64,000 bases of DNA from Lycocorax pyrrhopterus obiensis. Taxonomy: Eukaryota > Chordata > Aves > Passeriformes > Paradisaeidae. The notes below the pieces were generated by a model. That model was not told the DNA's origin, searched no databases, and saw only the letters and a program-made list of their open reading frames with translations. Positions 11,563-25,275 of this stretch are shown here, piece by piece. The position numbers and the translations under genes are program-made. The DNA lies in the NCBI GenBank assembly GCA_014706295.1, contig JACSVZ010000008.1, positions 20,005,659 through 20,069,658 of the forward strand, in the 5' to 3' direction. Each line of letters begins with the position of its first letter. The first letter of the stretch is position 1.

Positions 11563-14500
11563 TTATCTTTCATAATGAAATCTTCACAACCCAGCTTCAC
11601 TCTAACAGAAAAATTAAGCTGTTGAAAAGAAAATCTTTTCATGGAAGCTAAGCCAAGGTGATTCAAGAGCAGCCACTGGTATTGCTGGATTTGGAAGAAG
11701 ATCGAAGATCAAAAATAAATAAAACACTTCCTGATTCAAAACACTGAATCTCAAACTAGCATTTCTCAATTCTTCATTAAACTGGAAGAACTTTATGTAA
11801 ATTCTCTCTGTAATGTGAGAGTCCATGGAACAGGCTGCTGCAGCAAAAATGCAGCTGATATCCAAGGAGAGGAACACAGGCTAAACAGAAATCTGAAGGC
11901 ACACAGCTCATGGCTAAAGTATGGCTATAAATACTGAAGAAGTAGAGATAACTTATTTAAGTAAGTAGAATAACTTATTTCTGTTGACATTTTCTACACC
12001 TATAAATATTTAATTCTTCCACAATTCACATCTTTGCAAGTCTTGGTTGTTGGCATAATTTACGTCTCCAGATTCAGATATTTTATCTTTCCTCATTCCA
12101 GTCTTCAGTGTTTTACCACGGAAAATCCAGGATCCTTATTCTCAACTTCACCACCTTCCATGATTTATACTCTGCATGAAAGTCTATTCCTTTTTCTGTC
12201 TCTTTGCCTGTATTAGACTAGTTTTTTTTCCTGGGCTATCTTTTTGTCTTTTTGTGTGTGCATGCTTCAGACTTCTACCATTTTTCACTCCAAGAACTGA
12301 TCTGTTTCTGCTATAAAACTCCTTATCCAGTCTCATACACAAGCCCTCCAGCTTTGTGTTGTCAGTTTACGTTCTTCAGGAAATAGTATCATTCTGCACT
12401 TCAAAGAATGGCCAGGTCCTTCGAGTAACTTGCAGAATGGAACTGCTTTCAGGCCAAAATCACAGTAGTTTTTTTACAGTTAAGGCAAGATACAGTCCTC
12501 ACTAAAATTAGCTGCTGCTGCGGTAAATGTAACTGGGTTTTGTGTTCTACCACATCAAGTTAATGCTAAAAGTACTACAAGAAAATGAGGACCCAGACTA
12601 TTCATTTGTGAGTTGCTTAAAGCTGAAATTGATAGCTTTGCTTATCCTGCTGATAAACAGCTGAAGCAGACAATCTTTAACGTAGCAAGTATTGCTTTTA
12701 TTAATCAAAACAAGATAACCTCTGCTTAGCTTCAACAAAGCACTCGTGGACTGACTTAATCATTGCTGATGCCCATGGGAACAAAAAGGTCTCTTCTTCT
12801 CTAACAAAATAATAATCTTTTTAAGAATGGGAGAAAAATACAGAGTGCCTGCTTCAGGATATCACTCAGCCTAGGCACATCATAAATAATAAAACACCCT
12901 GTCTGAAGAACAACATGGTTTTGTTATTTTTAAAACTTTCTACAAGGTTTAAAGGAGCTCTTCTATCAACAGAGTAACTTAGAATTAATTCAGCCTTTAT
13001 TACTATAAAACTTCTTGAGTAAGTATAGACTCTAAAAAGCTGTACTGAAAAAATGAATTTCAAGTAGATAAATACGTAAAAACTGTGTGTGCATTTTTGT
13101 GCATGTATGCAGAGAAGTTTCAAGACAGTCTAAAGAAACTGGGTTTTGTTCTGGTGTCTTCCTCTATTGAACCATGTTATGTTTGTTTGTTACGTTAGCA
13201 AGAGTGCTGATTGATTCAGTACTTTATTAAGTTCACTTACCGGGAAGTTCACTTTAAAGAAAAAAGCAAAGAAACTTTTATAAATAAAACAATGTAGAAT
13301 ACCGCTGGAAAGGCTGTGTTAATTATCTATAATCATAGAATTTTTCTATAATTGTATGTTCTACTAAACACAGTAGCTATATGGCAAGTGATATGTCCTA
13401 ACAAAAAAAAGTAAAATTGTCTGTATGTTTACTGTATTTCTTGCAAAGCTAAAATTAAAAGAAGTTGCTTTACAAAATTTTATTTCATGATGCATACAGA
13501 TATTTTATTAATACACAATATGATGTAAATGTTGGACTGCTGCCATCAATCTTCTGTAGGAAGAAATTCAGGACTGGGTCTGAACATGGTAAGTGGAATC
13601 TATACAAAGACAGAAGGGAAATAAATACATCTCTGACAGTACTCACACCAATGTCAAAGTGCTAATCCTACTTAAAATTACTGTGGTCAACCATGTAATT
13701 TGTACTTTGATGAAATCGTATCTCTTTCCACATGAGCTGTGACCAAGTAAGGACAGTGGTACAGAATTACTTCATCCCAACTCAATCACAACAACTCTTA
13801 CATTTGATACTTGTAGGAATGCACTGTGCATATGGGAGCTCATCCAGGGAAAACTCACTGCATTTTTTAAATGAACGCTATCACAAAAGAGTAAGCCTGC
13901 CTAGAATATGGAAATTTACTTTCAACGAAGTTTGATGAATTGAAAGATTAAACAACTGGATTTCTTCCTTAGTTTTATTTCTAGATCCTTTTCTTTCTAC
14001 ACTTACTTTAATAAAAAAAAGTATTGTCTTTCTACATTCAAAAAACAGTTTCAAAGCAGTAAAGTGAAAATTATAATCAATAACAACATGCTCATTCCCT
14101 AGAAGGCTACTGGCAAAGATCTTGTAATTATGACAAACTGTGTTCTAAAGCAAAAGACGGATTTCAATAGCTGTAAGAATAAAAGTAATTATTCAACCTA
14201 TTATAACATCTTTTCACTTAGCCGGATTTTTGATAATAGACTTTGCTTCCATGACATTATACTAATGTAACTGAAAGTACAGAAAAATCTTAGAGGATTA
14301 TTTTTCTCTGCTGGTACTAAAATGTGTGCAATAAATGGATTATAACAGAAGCTTTTTAAACAAGCTATGCTACAGATATCCTCCAAACTGTTCATTTGCT
14401 TTAAGAGAACATATGGATTATGTGTACAGCGAGAAAATAAAAACAGACCACAGAAAAAAAAATTAAAAATAGCCACAGATAAACAGCTGTCAATAAATAA

Positions 14501-16158
14501 AAAGTGGAAGTGTTCTGTTCAAAAAAGAGGAAAAATACAATAAAAACTCCCCCAAACAGAAGACACCTATGCAATACATGGCAGTTTAATTGAATGCCAG
14601 CTTCCAATACAGATCAGCATAACTGGGATAGCATTGTTTTGCTGTCCCTTGGATGCAACATATCTCGGTACCATAATAACCAAACCAACAAGCTTTTGTT
14701 AATTTCCTGTTTCTCTTCTATCTAATTAAAAATATCTCTCTCTCCCTTAATGAACATGAGTTCACCATTATCAATTTTGACTGCAAACAAGAGCCTGATA
14801 TTTAACTTAGTGGGAAGCTTGGCACAGAATAGGATCAAGTTCAAGTTTAATTTCACTGTAGAAACCACTGAAATCAATAGATCTGTTTCTTCTTCAAATT
14901 TGCTTATGAGTCAAGTAATCAAAGAACGAGAAGATGCACAGGCTCTCTCTCCACATACCTAAATCTAGCAATATGGGCTACTTCTTAAAACTGCCTATCA
15001 GCATGCATTGGAAATTATTATCAGCAGGGGAGCTCTGAACTACAGGGTACTTGCACTAAATAAAACTAGAGTTCATGATGACCTGAGCATCAGAAGACAT
15101 AGAGATGACTTGAAGAAAAGATGAGCTAGTGTCTGTAGGAAAAATGATTTTTTTATTAAACCGAGTAAGATTACTGATAGACTCTGAGGGCGCGGGATCT
15201 TTTTGAGGTTTGGAATAGAAACAGCAAACTTCACAGCTAGTTCAAGAATGCCTGCTTCGAGTTTAATACAGTCATAGTAATAGCAAGACACTGAAGAAGG
15301 TGAACTTCTCTTGGGGAGCAGAAGCAAGTTACCCCATTAGGCCAGGCGAAAAAAACAGTAGTTTCTACAGTACCAAGAGAAACGGAAAAAGGTAGAAATC
15401 ACCTGTAGAAAAGAATTTTGCTGGAAATAGAACACCTTAAAACTGCAACACACAGATATTTCTACTTAGGCTGAGATTTTATTGTTGAACAGATTTATGA
15501 AACCTCTGGAGAGGATTTTTAAAAAAGGCAACTAGCATGTTGAAGTGTAACTGAATGAAATTACATTATATACCACAAAATCCTGACTCATGAAATGACT
15601 GCATAGTGGAAGTCAACAAAAAGAAAGATATGGAGTGAGCGTAACAACAGCCACTTACTCCTAAAATCACTTCTTGCTTTAGGAACTGGCAGAGTTCAGT
15701 TTTGAAAATCAGACTCTGAACACACTTTTTTATTTTTGCAATTACAGCATCAACTACGTGAAATCCCAGAAAAAAAAACTGGAACTACTGTATAGTTAGA
15801 GATACAACCTGCCTATATAATTTCTGACTTGAAAAAAATTTGTCTAAAAAAGTGACACAATTATTAGGACAGTTGAGATGCACATGCATGGGAAAGAATT
15901 TTTTTTCTTTAACCACACAAGATGGGTAAACATCTTCACAGGGTAAAACCTATGCACAACAAAACATTCATTCAGATTGTAAAGTTGATTGAAAGAAGAT
16001 CAGCATAAAGTATTTATTAACATATTAACTTAAAATTAACAATTACATAGCAATCCTTCCATTTTTCAGAAGTTCCTACCCATAAGTATGAGCTTGAAAA
16101 CCTATTTAAACTCTGTTTTTGGGTGGATTAGAAGATCCTGGTTGTAAGCTATATATAC

Positions 16159-16294
16159 TGATAGTAGCTCAGTTGGCTGGAGCATAGTGCTAGTAACACC
16201 AAGGTTGTGTGCTCCATCCCTGTATGGGCCATTCACTTAAGAGTTGGACTCAAAGATCCTTGTGGGTCCCTCCCAACTCAGAATATCCTATGAA
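16159..16294 (+). mobile_element. tRNA-Ile-derived SINE with CR1-type tail (degraded; resembles passerine TguSINE1)
   Basis: The first ~73 bases (16159-16231) follow a tRNA-Ile gene. The A box tagctcagttgg at 16165-16176 is intact, then come gcatagtgctagtaac (anticodon arm; AAT of tRNA-Ile reads AGT here), ccaaggttgtg, and atccctgtatgggcca (T arm/acceptor). The B box is damaged: the position expected to read gttcgatcc reads gctccatcc, so internal Pol III transcription is unlikely. The remainder (16232-16294) is a CR1 LINE 3' tail, with gagttggactcaaagatcc, then tgtgggtccctcccaactc and a decayed attctatga end. From memory, birds of the passerine lineage carry a tRNA-Ile/CR1 SINE of this design (TguSINE1). 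The subfamily call needs a Repbase/Dfam match. No clear target-site duplication is visible. Confidence 0.85.
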
Positions 16295-19200
16295 ATCTCT
16301 GTGAAATATGAGCACTGACATAATACATGAAAGGCATTCAAAGCATCACCATGATTTCACCACACCTGAACTGCCATGCCTGCCTCCCATCATCCCAAGT
16401 GTACAGCTACACTGCCCTGTGTAACTACATCCATTACTGCTGCTCAGATTTCTGCAAGTGTATCCAAGGGCTTTTACCACTCCACTAGCCTGAGTCATTC
16501 ATGGAAATATTTTCCAGTGTACAAGAGAACTTGGCTGCTTGTCTCTGAATTACCATACACTGTCAACACATTTAACCAACCATTTCCTCTCTAGGCAGGT
16601 TGGCTGGTACTGGCTACAGCTGATAAAACCAATCACAGACCTGTCTATAATAAATAGATCCACTGGGTTTTCTTCTGGCTGCAAACTCACAAGAAAAAAG
16701 ATGCAATTAGTAGCAGTGTAACAGTAATTTTGACTTTGCAAAATCAGCAGATCTCAGGACAAAATTTATCCAATTTGATGCTGATTTTCCAATTCCTTTC
16801 CATTTTCAGGGCAGTTAGCAAAGAGCTGAGACTGCATTCTCACGCAGAGAAGTGTAACTAGCAATGGCTCCAGAATATCTGCATAAGAATCAGTGTGGTT
16901 TTGTATGTTAACTCCAGCCAGTAAACATTTCTTCTGCACCTGAAATAATAGGATTTGAAGGCAGTGCTGTAACAAATGACCCTGAGGCTACCAGGGCAGT
17001 AACGGATACCTCAGCTACAAAGGGCACCCCATGTTACGCAGGGTTTGGCTGAACATAGACATACTTATAGGTATTACGGAGAGATGAATCAGCAGTGTGT
17101 ACTGCCAGAAGTCTGAAGAGATCCACCATCTACATGTTTAGTCAGAAAGCAGCTTTAGTGCTTCCAGACTACACGTATGGCCATGGGCCACCTGCAACCT
17201 GCTATTTTAGGGGACCTTCACCTACTGCTGTAACTCATGAAACTATATCCTGATTTCAGAACACCTGCCAGAAGAAGGTTTAATTATAATTTGGTAGATA
17301 GACTGTGAATGTCTGGTTGGCTGGTTGAATATTAGCTCTCAAAAGCTGTTTGATACCAGCATGCCATCTGTCTTGCTGTGGCATGCTGCAGCACGCACTG
17401 TGCAAGACCAGACACAAGATTTCATTGCTTCAGAGGCAACTATCATCAGGAAGGCTGGATGAAGGGATTCTGGGCAATAATGACTGATCTTCTAAATCTA
17501 CACCTTTATATCACAGTGTAACACATATGTGAAAAGGCTGGAAAGAGGTCAATACAACACCACCGCACTTGCTGTTTAACTGTTTTCGGGTTTTTCATTA
17601 TTTTCCTGCAATGAAATCCCATCTAATGAATACCATCCTCTGCAAAACTCCTGAATGATTTCAGAAATATTCCACTTTCACATACATTTCATAAATCTTT
17701 CTCCTAAAGGCTGTCACAGTGGTAGACTAACAGGATTTTGACTTGAGCGACACACCAGCAGGAGGGTTCTCCGTGCAGCATCTGTATGTAAGACCTTTTA
17801 AGATCCTGGATATAAATACAGCATAGCATATGCAATGTTAAGTTCAAATGCTAAATAAATGTACATGTAAATTACCAGACAAATTCCAGCCCATAAGAAT
17901 GAAATGGTCAAAAGGGAGGATTTATGAGTTTACCTTGGAAGAAAAGAATGTTGTAGAAAAAGAACTGTAAAATTCTCACTGCAAAATGAACTACTTACTG
18001 CTTGAGTTAAAGCAGAACTTAGGTGTTAACCTCACCCCCCAAAACTGATGCAAAGCATGTCCAAAATCAAAGCAGGAGCTGCTGTTCACTGACAGAACAA
18101 AATTAAATTAAAATGCATACAACTTTGAGTTAATGCTGCAATGGAGAAATATCCAGTAGTTAGATAGAGTGCAAGAATCTCAGGTTGGGTTCCAATATTC
18201 AAGCATTTTGATCAAGACAGTTAAAATTTATCTTATTCCTATTTTTTTCCATTTAGGTAAAGCCGAAGCTTTTCAATTTTAAGAATGAAAGAACTCTGTT
18301 ATAAATCAGTGAGAATGGGAGCAAATGCAAACAAAAACGTAATTTGGGAATGGGATGTTAAATATAATGTATATGAAGTTAGGTACCCATTAAAGCAAGG
18401 GTAAGCAATGATACTGATTTTCTATATTTTCTTTTTTGTTGTTGTTTTAGGAACTTTTTAATTTTCAAAGACTATACAAACGGTAGCAAAATATAGCATT
18501 CATAATGTAAATAATGTAAAACTGCAACAACAGGCATTTTCAGTGTTTCAGAGCCTCAGCCTTGAGGCGTTCCTTTCTAGCCTGAGACTTTGACATCAGC
18601 AATGCCTGCATTTAATTAATGATCCGTTGAAGTTTGCACCTTGGCTGCACAACTTTTAAAAATTACCACAAGCATAAATGCAAACTGCATTTTTGGCTTT
18701 ATGCTCAGAAACACTTTTTGTAAAAAGCATCATCTTCCTTACTTTGGACTTATCCTGAAGACCAGATTATATGTGACAGTGGCCCTTCAAGGATAGGTGG
18801 GAAAGAGGAATGGTCTGCTCCCATCTGGTCCAGTTTACCAAATACTGCACAGGAATGCCTAAGTTCAAATAACTATTCAAATGAAAACTGTTTCAATTTG
18901 GAAAACAATCATTAAATATAGTCCTTTAAGGTAAAAACGGTAAGAATGTTTCCTATGGCTTCAGTGTCATAGCAAGTGAAGCAAATACTAAAATTGCCGT
19001 TGGTGTTAGCGGTACAAGATGAAGACTAGATGCCAATCTGAGAACTTAATTTTAAGTATAATTATGTCAAAGAATAACACGAGAATTAAGTAAGATCTGG
19101 TAAGTGTGCAACACTCACAACTCATTATTCTTGCCATTTGAATCTTCATAGGAAAGACAATCCAGTGCATGAGACACATTACCAGATTTTCCACATAGAC

Positions 19201-20739
19201 CAAAGGGCAGCCAAATCTGCTGCATAAGGTGTTTCGGTTATTATTCTTACTGATGATTGGAACAAAATTAATCCAAGCCACATCCAGTAAAAACAACAAC
19301 ACTTGATTAGATGTTCCCAATTTAAGCCCTGAAGCTTAGCAGTGAAAGAATTTTAAAGGAACGGAACACACTTGAAAAATGTTTGATCAGTTCAGAGTTT
19401 TCATCATTCTGGCCTGCTTCCAGCACTTACCTAAACAGAATCTGTTCCTAAAACAATTTTGTTTGAGATCTGTCCTCTACATAATTATTTCACAGAAAAT
19501 GGATAGAGAATAGAACCACTAACAGCAGACAGCCTTGACTGTGCACTTGTGTACAAAATATCTTCGTATGATCTGCTAAGGAAACTTTTTCCCTTATTTT
19601 ATATTACACTTTGAATAATATCAATTCAACCTCTACATAACTACAGAATCTACAGCTTCACCACTTAGTTTTGGTGAGGATTCGATCACTGACTCTACTG
19701 TGTGCCCTGAATATTCCCTGATGATGATACCATTTTGTGAATAGCAGATTTATTGTAGCAGCTATAATTTAGTTTGATATCCAAGATTTTTAGATTTCTA
19801 ACGAAAACAAAATCCAGGAAATATACTTGTATTTAAACAAAAACATACACATAGAAATGCCCTAAGACAAATCAGAGAAAACAGCATGATTTACTAAGGC
19901 ATCAGTCAAAAAGCTGTAATGGAACATCACAAAACTATTGTGATAATATTTTTATATTATCTGTGTCAGCACCGTACAGCAGCAAGAACCTAATAAGAAC
20001 AATATGGCCTTTCAAAGTGCTGTTAAAGCATTTTGTCATAATTTATAAAGATACTTAACAAAGTTAATAAGAACAGTAAATTCTATGCTGCTACAAAGAA
20101 ATACTGCAGTAATTCTACCTCGTAGTTCAAAATTCACAATGTAGAGGAAAATATGAAAAGATTCTTTCACACAAGAATATATGAGTGAACCAAGGACACT
20201 AATTGAAAAGGATGCCAAAAACGGAGAAAAATTATGAACTGGAAATAAATTGATGGATTACACAACAGGGTGAAGGGCAAAGCTAATACTCATAATTCAC
20301 AGCCATTCAACACTTGCACTTCATTATCAAAGAAACGGCTTAAAAGTATTTTAAGACATACTAAAAAAGTATTCACTGAAATTGGTCAAAAAGAGAGGGA
20401 GATGTTTAAGATGTGAAAATGAGCATGTCATTAACTGATGATGACCCAGTCATTAAGCTGCAGCCACTGGGAATGCTGTGCAGCAAATCCATGGCTCTTT
20501 TCACATGTCCTGCAGAGCACTGTCATGGTGGTCAGCTACCGCGACTCTAACCCAGCACAGCCAGAGCTGGGCTACTCCTCCTTAGGTTTCTGCATACAAA
20601 ATACCATTTGATCTGTGTCCTGTTTACACTGCACAGAAACACAGATGTAAAATCATAGTCGATGCCCTTGCTGTTATCCTTATGTGTATTCCTAGATAAA
20701 AACAAGCACAATCTCTTAAGTTTAAATTAAAAGGATTAA

Positions 20740-20812
20740 GGCTAGCTATTGCAGTTGGACTAGATGATCTGTAGGTCCCTTCCAACTGAACTATTTTGGA
20801 CTACTGTATTCT
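20740..20812 (+). mobile_element. CR1 LINE 3'-end fragment
   Basis: The plus strand carries ttggactagatgatctgtag followed by gtcccttccaactgaac, the canonical avian CR1 3' UTR signature, and ends in a decayed attttgg...attcta stretch. The copy is strongly 5'-truncated. It is antisense to PLCE1. Confidence 0.8.
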
Positions 20813-23371
20813 ACATATTATTTACATTTTTTTCTTGTGGTCGGAATTAAAAGTGGACTATCTTCAAAGCTAATATTAATAGGCATTTCTGAGAAATCCA
20901 GTATTATGGGCTAAGTATCATGGGTTGAGTGCTTGCAGGAAAAAAAGCATGTTACTTAACAGATACTTTAAAAGAACAAAAAAAAAATCAGAATAACGTA
21001 AGATGTTTCTTCCACATAGATTCTGCAATATCAAAGAAACAAGCAGTTGGAGACACACATCAGATTAAAGCTGTGGGACCCTCTAGAAGTCTGCCAATGC
21101 AGGTAGCCAAATTCACCCGGAGAGCACTTCATGGATAAAAACTACAATGCACAACATGCAAAGGGATCCATGCAGGGAAGACACAGATGGCTTTCCTAAT
21201 ACATGTTTATTGTTTATTTTAGGGTGGATTCGTTTATGTTCTTTTTCTCTTCCCCCAGACAGAGTCTTTTCTCAAGCTCTTTGGTGAATATGTACTGTAA
21301 ATGCACAAAATGTCAAATTAGCATTTTTCCTATAGGGCTAAAATACAACTCAGGAAGCCAGCCTGGAAAGAGGAAAGTCTGTAACCACAGAGGAATAAAA
21401 TAAAATTATTACCATACAGGTTTATTTTCAGAAGGGAAGTAATTCAGCTCTTTTCTTCTGTAAACTACTTCCTCTCGTAATTCAGGAAAAGTAAAACTAA
21501 TTCTCTACCTAGAATAGCAGCAATCCTCTTAATTACCCCAGTCTCACATTTTCTCCTGAGCTGCAATTTGAATGCAAGTTTCCAGTGTAGTACAATACCT
21601 GTTTGGCAAAGTCCAATTACCATTGCTAAATTTACTGAGTAAAGAAAAGGATTCTGCAATGAGTTTACAGAATTAAATAAAAGAAGCTATTCCTTACTCT
21701 AGAAGGCAATTCCCAAATTTTAAAAGGTAATTTTGAAAGGTATCTTCCAATGGAAACACCTAATTATGCCAATTACCAGAAAATTTTCAAAAGGGTTATA
21801 ACAGCAGGCATCCTGAACAAGCTGATTTTTCTCATGAGGAAACTGATGGGAAGCTAAGGGAAATTTATATGCTGTTTTTATAAGGGATTAACATGAATTT
21901 ACAACTTCCCATCATAGTAAGTCATGTTTGTGATGTTATATAAGTACTGTATCATGCCAGTTTTTCTTTTAAGAAAGTATTGCTACTAGCCAGCTATTCT
22001 TAGCAAGGTTTCTGGAATCACAAAGGCTGTGCCAGACGCACAACTCAAAGGATGCTGAGAGGCATTTTAAAGGGGAAAAGAGAAATATGCAGAAAAACCC
22101 GGGTCAATATGATCAAAGTCCTCCCACTGACATACAGAACACATCAAATGCCCAGTCACAAAATTCAGTGGCTATACCAAGGACTAAAGGACCAGTTACA
22201 TCGTGGGCTACCTCACCACCAGAAAAGCCATGCCTGCCGTGCAGTACAGACATGGCCAGGTGAGCTACCAGTGGAAATGCTGATACGCTTAATAAAACTC
22301 TGAAGTCCAAGAAAGAACCTGTAGTACTGAGACACCCAAAATCCTATGTAGCTTAATGAAAGGAACCCATCACAACAACACAAACTGCCAGAAAGTCAAA
22401 GCTGACAAGATTTTGATTCTTTCTTTCGTATGTTTTTAAATTACAGAGTGGAGGAGCCTGTGTGATTTAAGCCTTAGGACTGAAATCTGTTCTGCGACGC
22501 AGGAGTTTAAGCCAGAGAAGGATTAGTGGAATACAGCAGACAGCAGAGAACAGGGCAGGTGCATGTCTGGAAGCCAAAAGAAGTAAAACAATAGACTACA
22601 CAAAGTATTAAATCAACCTTAACTTCATAATAGAGATCTAAACAATCTCAACATCTATGACTTGCCTCAATATTACTTACTTCTTCCAACCTCAAATATG
22701 AATGTTCTAAGTACTTTTTTATCCTTGCAAGCTCTTTTACAGCTTCACTAGTAAATTGCTATCGTTCTGCTTAGACTAAACCCTGCTATAAGCAACTATT
22801 TTCTATAATTGTTTTTGTTTATGTCATTCAGGCATCATAAGGTAAATTAGCAAAAATATGCTTATACAAAATTGTGTTCAAGTGAACAGAAGATAGGTAT
22901 ATGTATTATACTGCTGGAACTAGCTATCTTGTAAAAAAATGAAAGTATGTATTACATTTGGCTTTCACAGGATTAATACACTTGCTACATAAAAGCTGTT
23001 CTAAACAGTCACAAGACTCCTTAATGAATTGTGTCTTTGTCATTAAGCTTCAGCAGATTATACTAGAAGGGGTGCTTGCAGTCCTTTCCTAACGTGAAAA
23101 CCTTCAAAGCTAGTGATTTTACCATCTGAAAACCAACTCAAAACTAGTACCTTCCTCAGATTTTAAGAAATCTCCCTTAACCTGAAGATTTCAAATGCAA
23201 TTAATTCCTTCTCTAAAAGTACATAGCAAAAATTAACTCTTCTCTTCCTTCCTTGTGGTGCTACTGCTACCTGTACTGCAGTTAAGGTTTTAAATGGGGG
23301 TAGGGCCAACCTTGTCAACAATATTATTTATATAGTAAAAAAATAAAACAACCGGGAAAATAAAACACATT

Positions 23372-23420
23372 CGTCTTTAAGACCAGCACAGTCCCTTCCA
23401 ACCCAAATTATTCCTGGACT
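23372..23420 (+). mobile_element. Probable short CR1 3'-end remnant
   Basis: The stretch tctttaagaccagcacag followed by tcccttccaacccaaatta resembles the end of a CR1 copy, where the consensus gives ggtcccttccaacccaaaccattcta. Only about 45 bp match and there is no repeated octamer end, so this is weaker than the copies at 20740 and 25195. Confidence 0.5.
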
Positions 23421-25022
23421 GTTACATGGCAGTTTAGCATTTTACCTTACAAACCTGACTTTAATAGAAAAGCAAGAAGTAGTCAAGTTAGTGTACATAT
23501 TATAGATCTATTGGAAATAGGAAGCATTCTAGACACATAAATTGCAAATCCTGTGTATGAAAAGGAGTTTTGCTTTCCTAAAGTTAACAGCTCTGAAGAA
23601 ATAAGATGGGACCCTAAACCTAAATGTTTTCTATGAGCTTTTAGGAGGTGGTGGTGGCAAAAACAGGTCCTCCCGCATAGATCCTGGATAACACCAATAA
23701 TACACAGTTATCTTTTCTGTATTTTTAATGACATAGACAAACCACAGAGTATGCAAAGAGAGCTATAAAATTATTCCAGGCTTGAATAGTGAGACCCAGA
23801 AAAAGAGATCAGAAGTGCATAACTTCAGTTCAATAAAGTGAAATTGAGAAGAGACTTGACTTTAGTAGATGTGTAAGCACCTCCCAACAGGGGAAATATA
23901 TCAGATTTTAAATAATTAAATCCAGCAGAAAAAACACGTAACAAGAACAAATGGTTGGTCCTTGATGACAAACTCAAACTAGAAGTGCCACCCTTCTTTG
24001 TCTTGGAGTGTCAGTGACTACCTGGAAAAGCTATGCATGTGGATGATAGCTCTCAGGCTTCTTCTGAAGGCTGTACAGCAGCAAAGTCACCTTTCAACTA
24101 CTGAGCTTAGAATTGAGACAACTTAGAAGGATGTCAGACCAGCTAAATGTCTCCACTGACATTAGGCTTTGCAATTCTATGAGCTTTCTTACTCTCCCAA
24201 ACATGCTGTTACTGCCCTCCTGTTTTCAAATTTGATGTACCATCATCCATGCAATCACTAAACCTTTTTTTTCCTTCTCCAGCTTTCTGAAATACTTTCC
24301 AATATTTGATGTTCAAAAAAAGTTTGGGTTTTCGAAGGATCTGTCTGTTTCTTTTGAACAAAAAGGAGTACAATATTTGGGGGGTTTGGAAGCAAACAGA
24401 AATCCTAGTTACTGACACAGTTCTAGTTCTATCTTTGCAAACAAGAATTCTAAATATATTTTTGTTTTTCCTTGATGTCTTTTTTAGAGCAATTCATTCT
24501 ATATATGGTTATGGAAAATACCTGAAGATTTTTCTCCCAAACACTGAACTTGTACGCAAATCCTACCACCATCTTCCAGAAAACCAGTACCTGAAGCAGC
24601 ACCTCTTCTTCTTTTTTTTTGTGTTCAATGCATATTTAAAAGGTTTGTTAGTAGCTGTTAGGAGGTTTTATATTCACAAATCTTGTACCTATGAGGTAGA
24701 CATGAACTGTATGATTTGATTCCTTCTACTTCATGGCAATTACAGAACTGCACATTATGAAGACCTAAAGCCTAGAATAAAATTCTACTTTTGAGGTTCA
24801 TTTTTTTTTCAAATTGAGAACACTTTAACTTAAATCACAAGAAAACTACTTCATGGTGCTTTAAAGTATGATACCACAAATAAGTTCTAAAATGTTAATT
24901 ACATTTTATCAGCCAAGTGCTACACCAACACAAAATCAGAACTACCTCTTCTCAGCAAATATGGCAAAAGCATTCTTTTTAGGTATAGCTATTTTCAGAC
25001 TCAAGGCTCAAAGATTTACAAT

Positions 25023-25060
25023 GTTTCAAATCTGAATTCTTCTGAATTCTGATTTGAAAC
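25023..25060. repeat. 38 bp near-perfect palindrome
   Basis: The left arm gtttcaaatctgaattct (25023-25040) and right arm tgaattctgatttgaaac (25043-25060) are reverse complements at 16 of 18 positions, around a 2 nt centre. The inner part also forms a direct repeat of tctgaattct. It lies about 135 bp from the CR1 fragment at 25195. It could be the remnant of a short inverted-repeat element or a chance cruciform-prone site. Confidence 0.85.
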
Positions 25061-25194
25061 TTCTAGAAACTCATAAGAAGAGCAATTTATTTGAAAAAAG
25101 CATGTAAGAATTTTTAGAGTAAGTAACGCACATTTATGATACTTCAACAACTACTCTGCTTTTAAAAGGAAATATCCATGTTAAAGAAATTTTT

Positions 25195-25275
25195 CACAGA
25201 ATCACAGAACATGCTGAGTTGGAAAGGACCACAAGGATCACCCAGTCAAACTCCTGGCCCCGCACAGGACCATTT
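25195..25275 (-). mobile_element. CR1 LINE 3'-end fragment
   Basis: On the plus strand the piece starts cacagaatcacagaacatg and continues gagttggaaaggaccacaag, gatcacccagtcaaactcc and tggccccgcacaggacc. This is the reverse complement of an avian CR1 3' end: gtgcggggccaggag, then a ggactcgatgatcc-like box, a tccaactc box, and a repeated attctgtg end. The element therefore lies on the minus strand, the same strand as PLCE1, with its 3' end at about 25195. Only about 80 bp remain, typical of 5'-truncated CR1 copies. No reverse-transcriptase coding is present. Confidence 0.85.

Noticed and set aside
13330..13360. aatcatagaattttt resembling a CR1 end in reverse
   Set aside because: No adjoining ggaagggacc-type sequence follows, so the match is too short.
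16159..16231. Functional tRNA-Ile gene
   Set aside because: The anticodon position is changed, the B box is broken, and the sequence runs directly into a CR1 tail, so it is a SINE copy and not a tRNA gene.
24100..24185. Possible CR1 tail ending in caattctatgag
   Set aside because: Only the last few bases resemble the CR1 terminus. The diagnostic tccaac box is missing.
24306..24719. 137-codon plus-strand open frame
   Set aside because: It is T-rich with a poly-T-encoded phenylalanine run and no recognised family. Chance in low-complexity AT-rich DNA is the simpler explanation.
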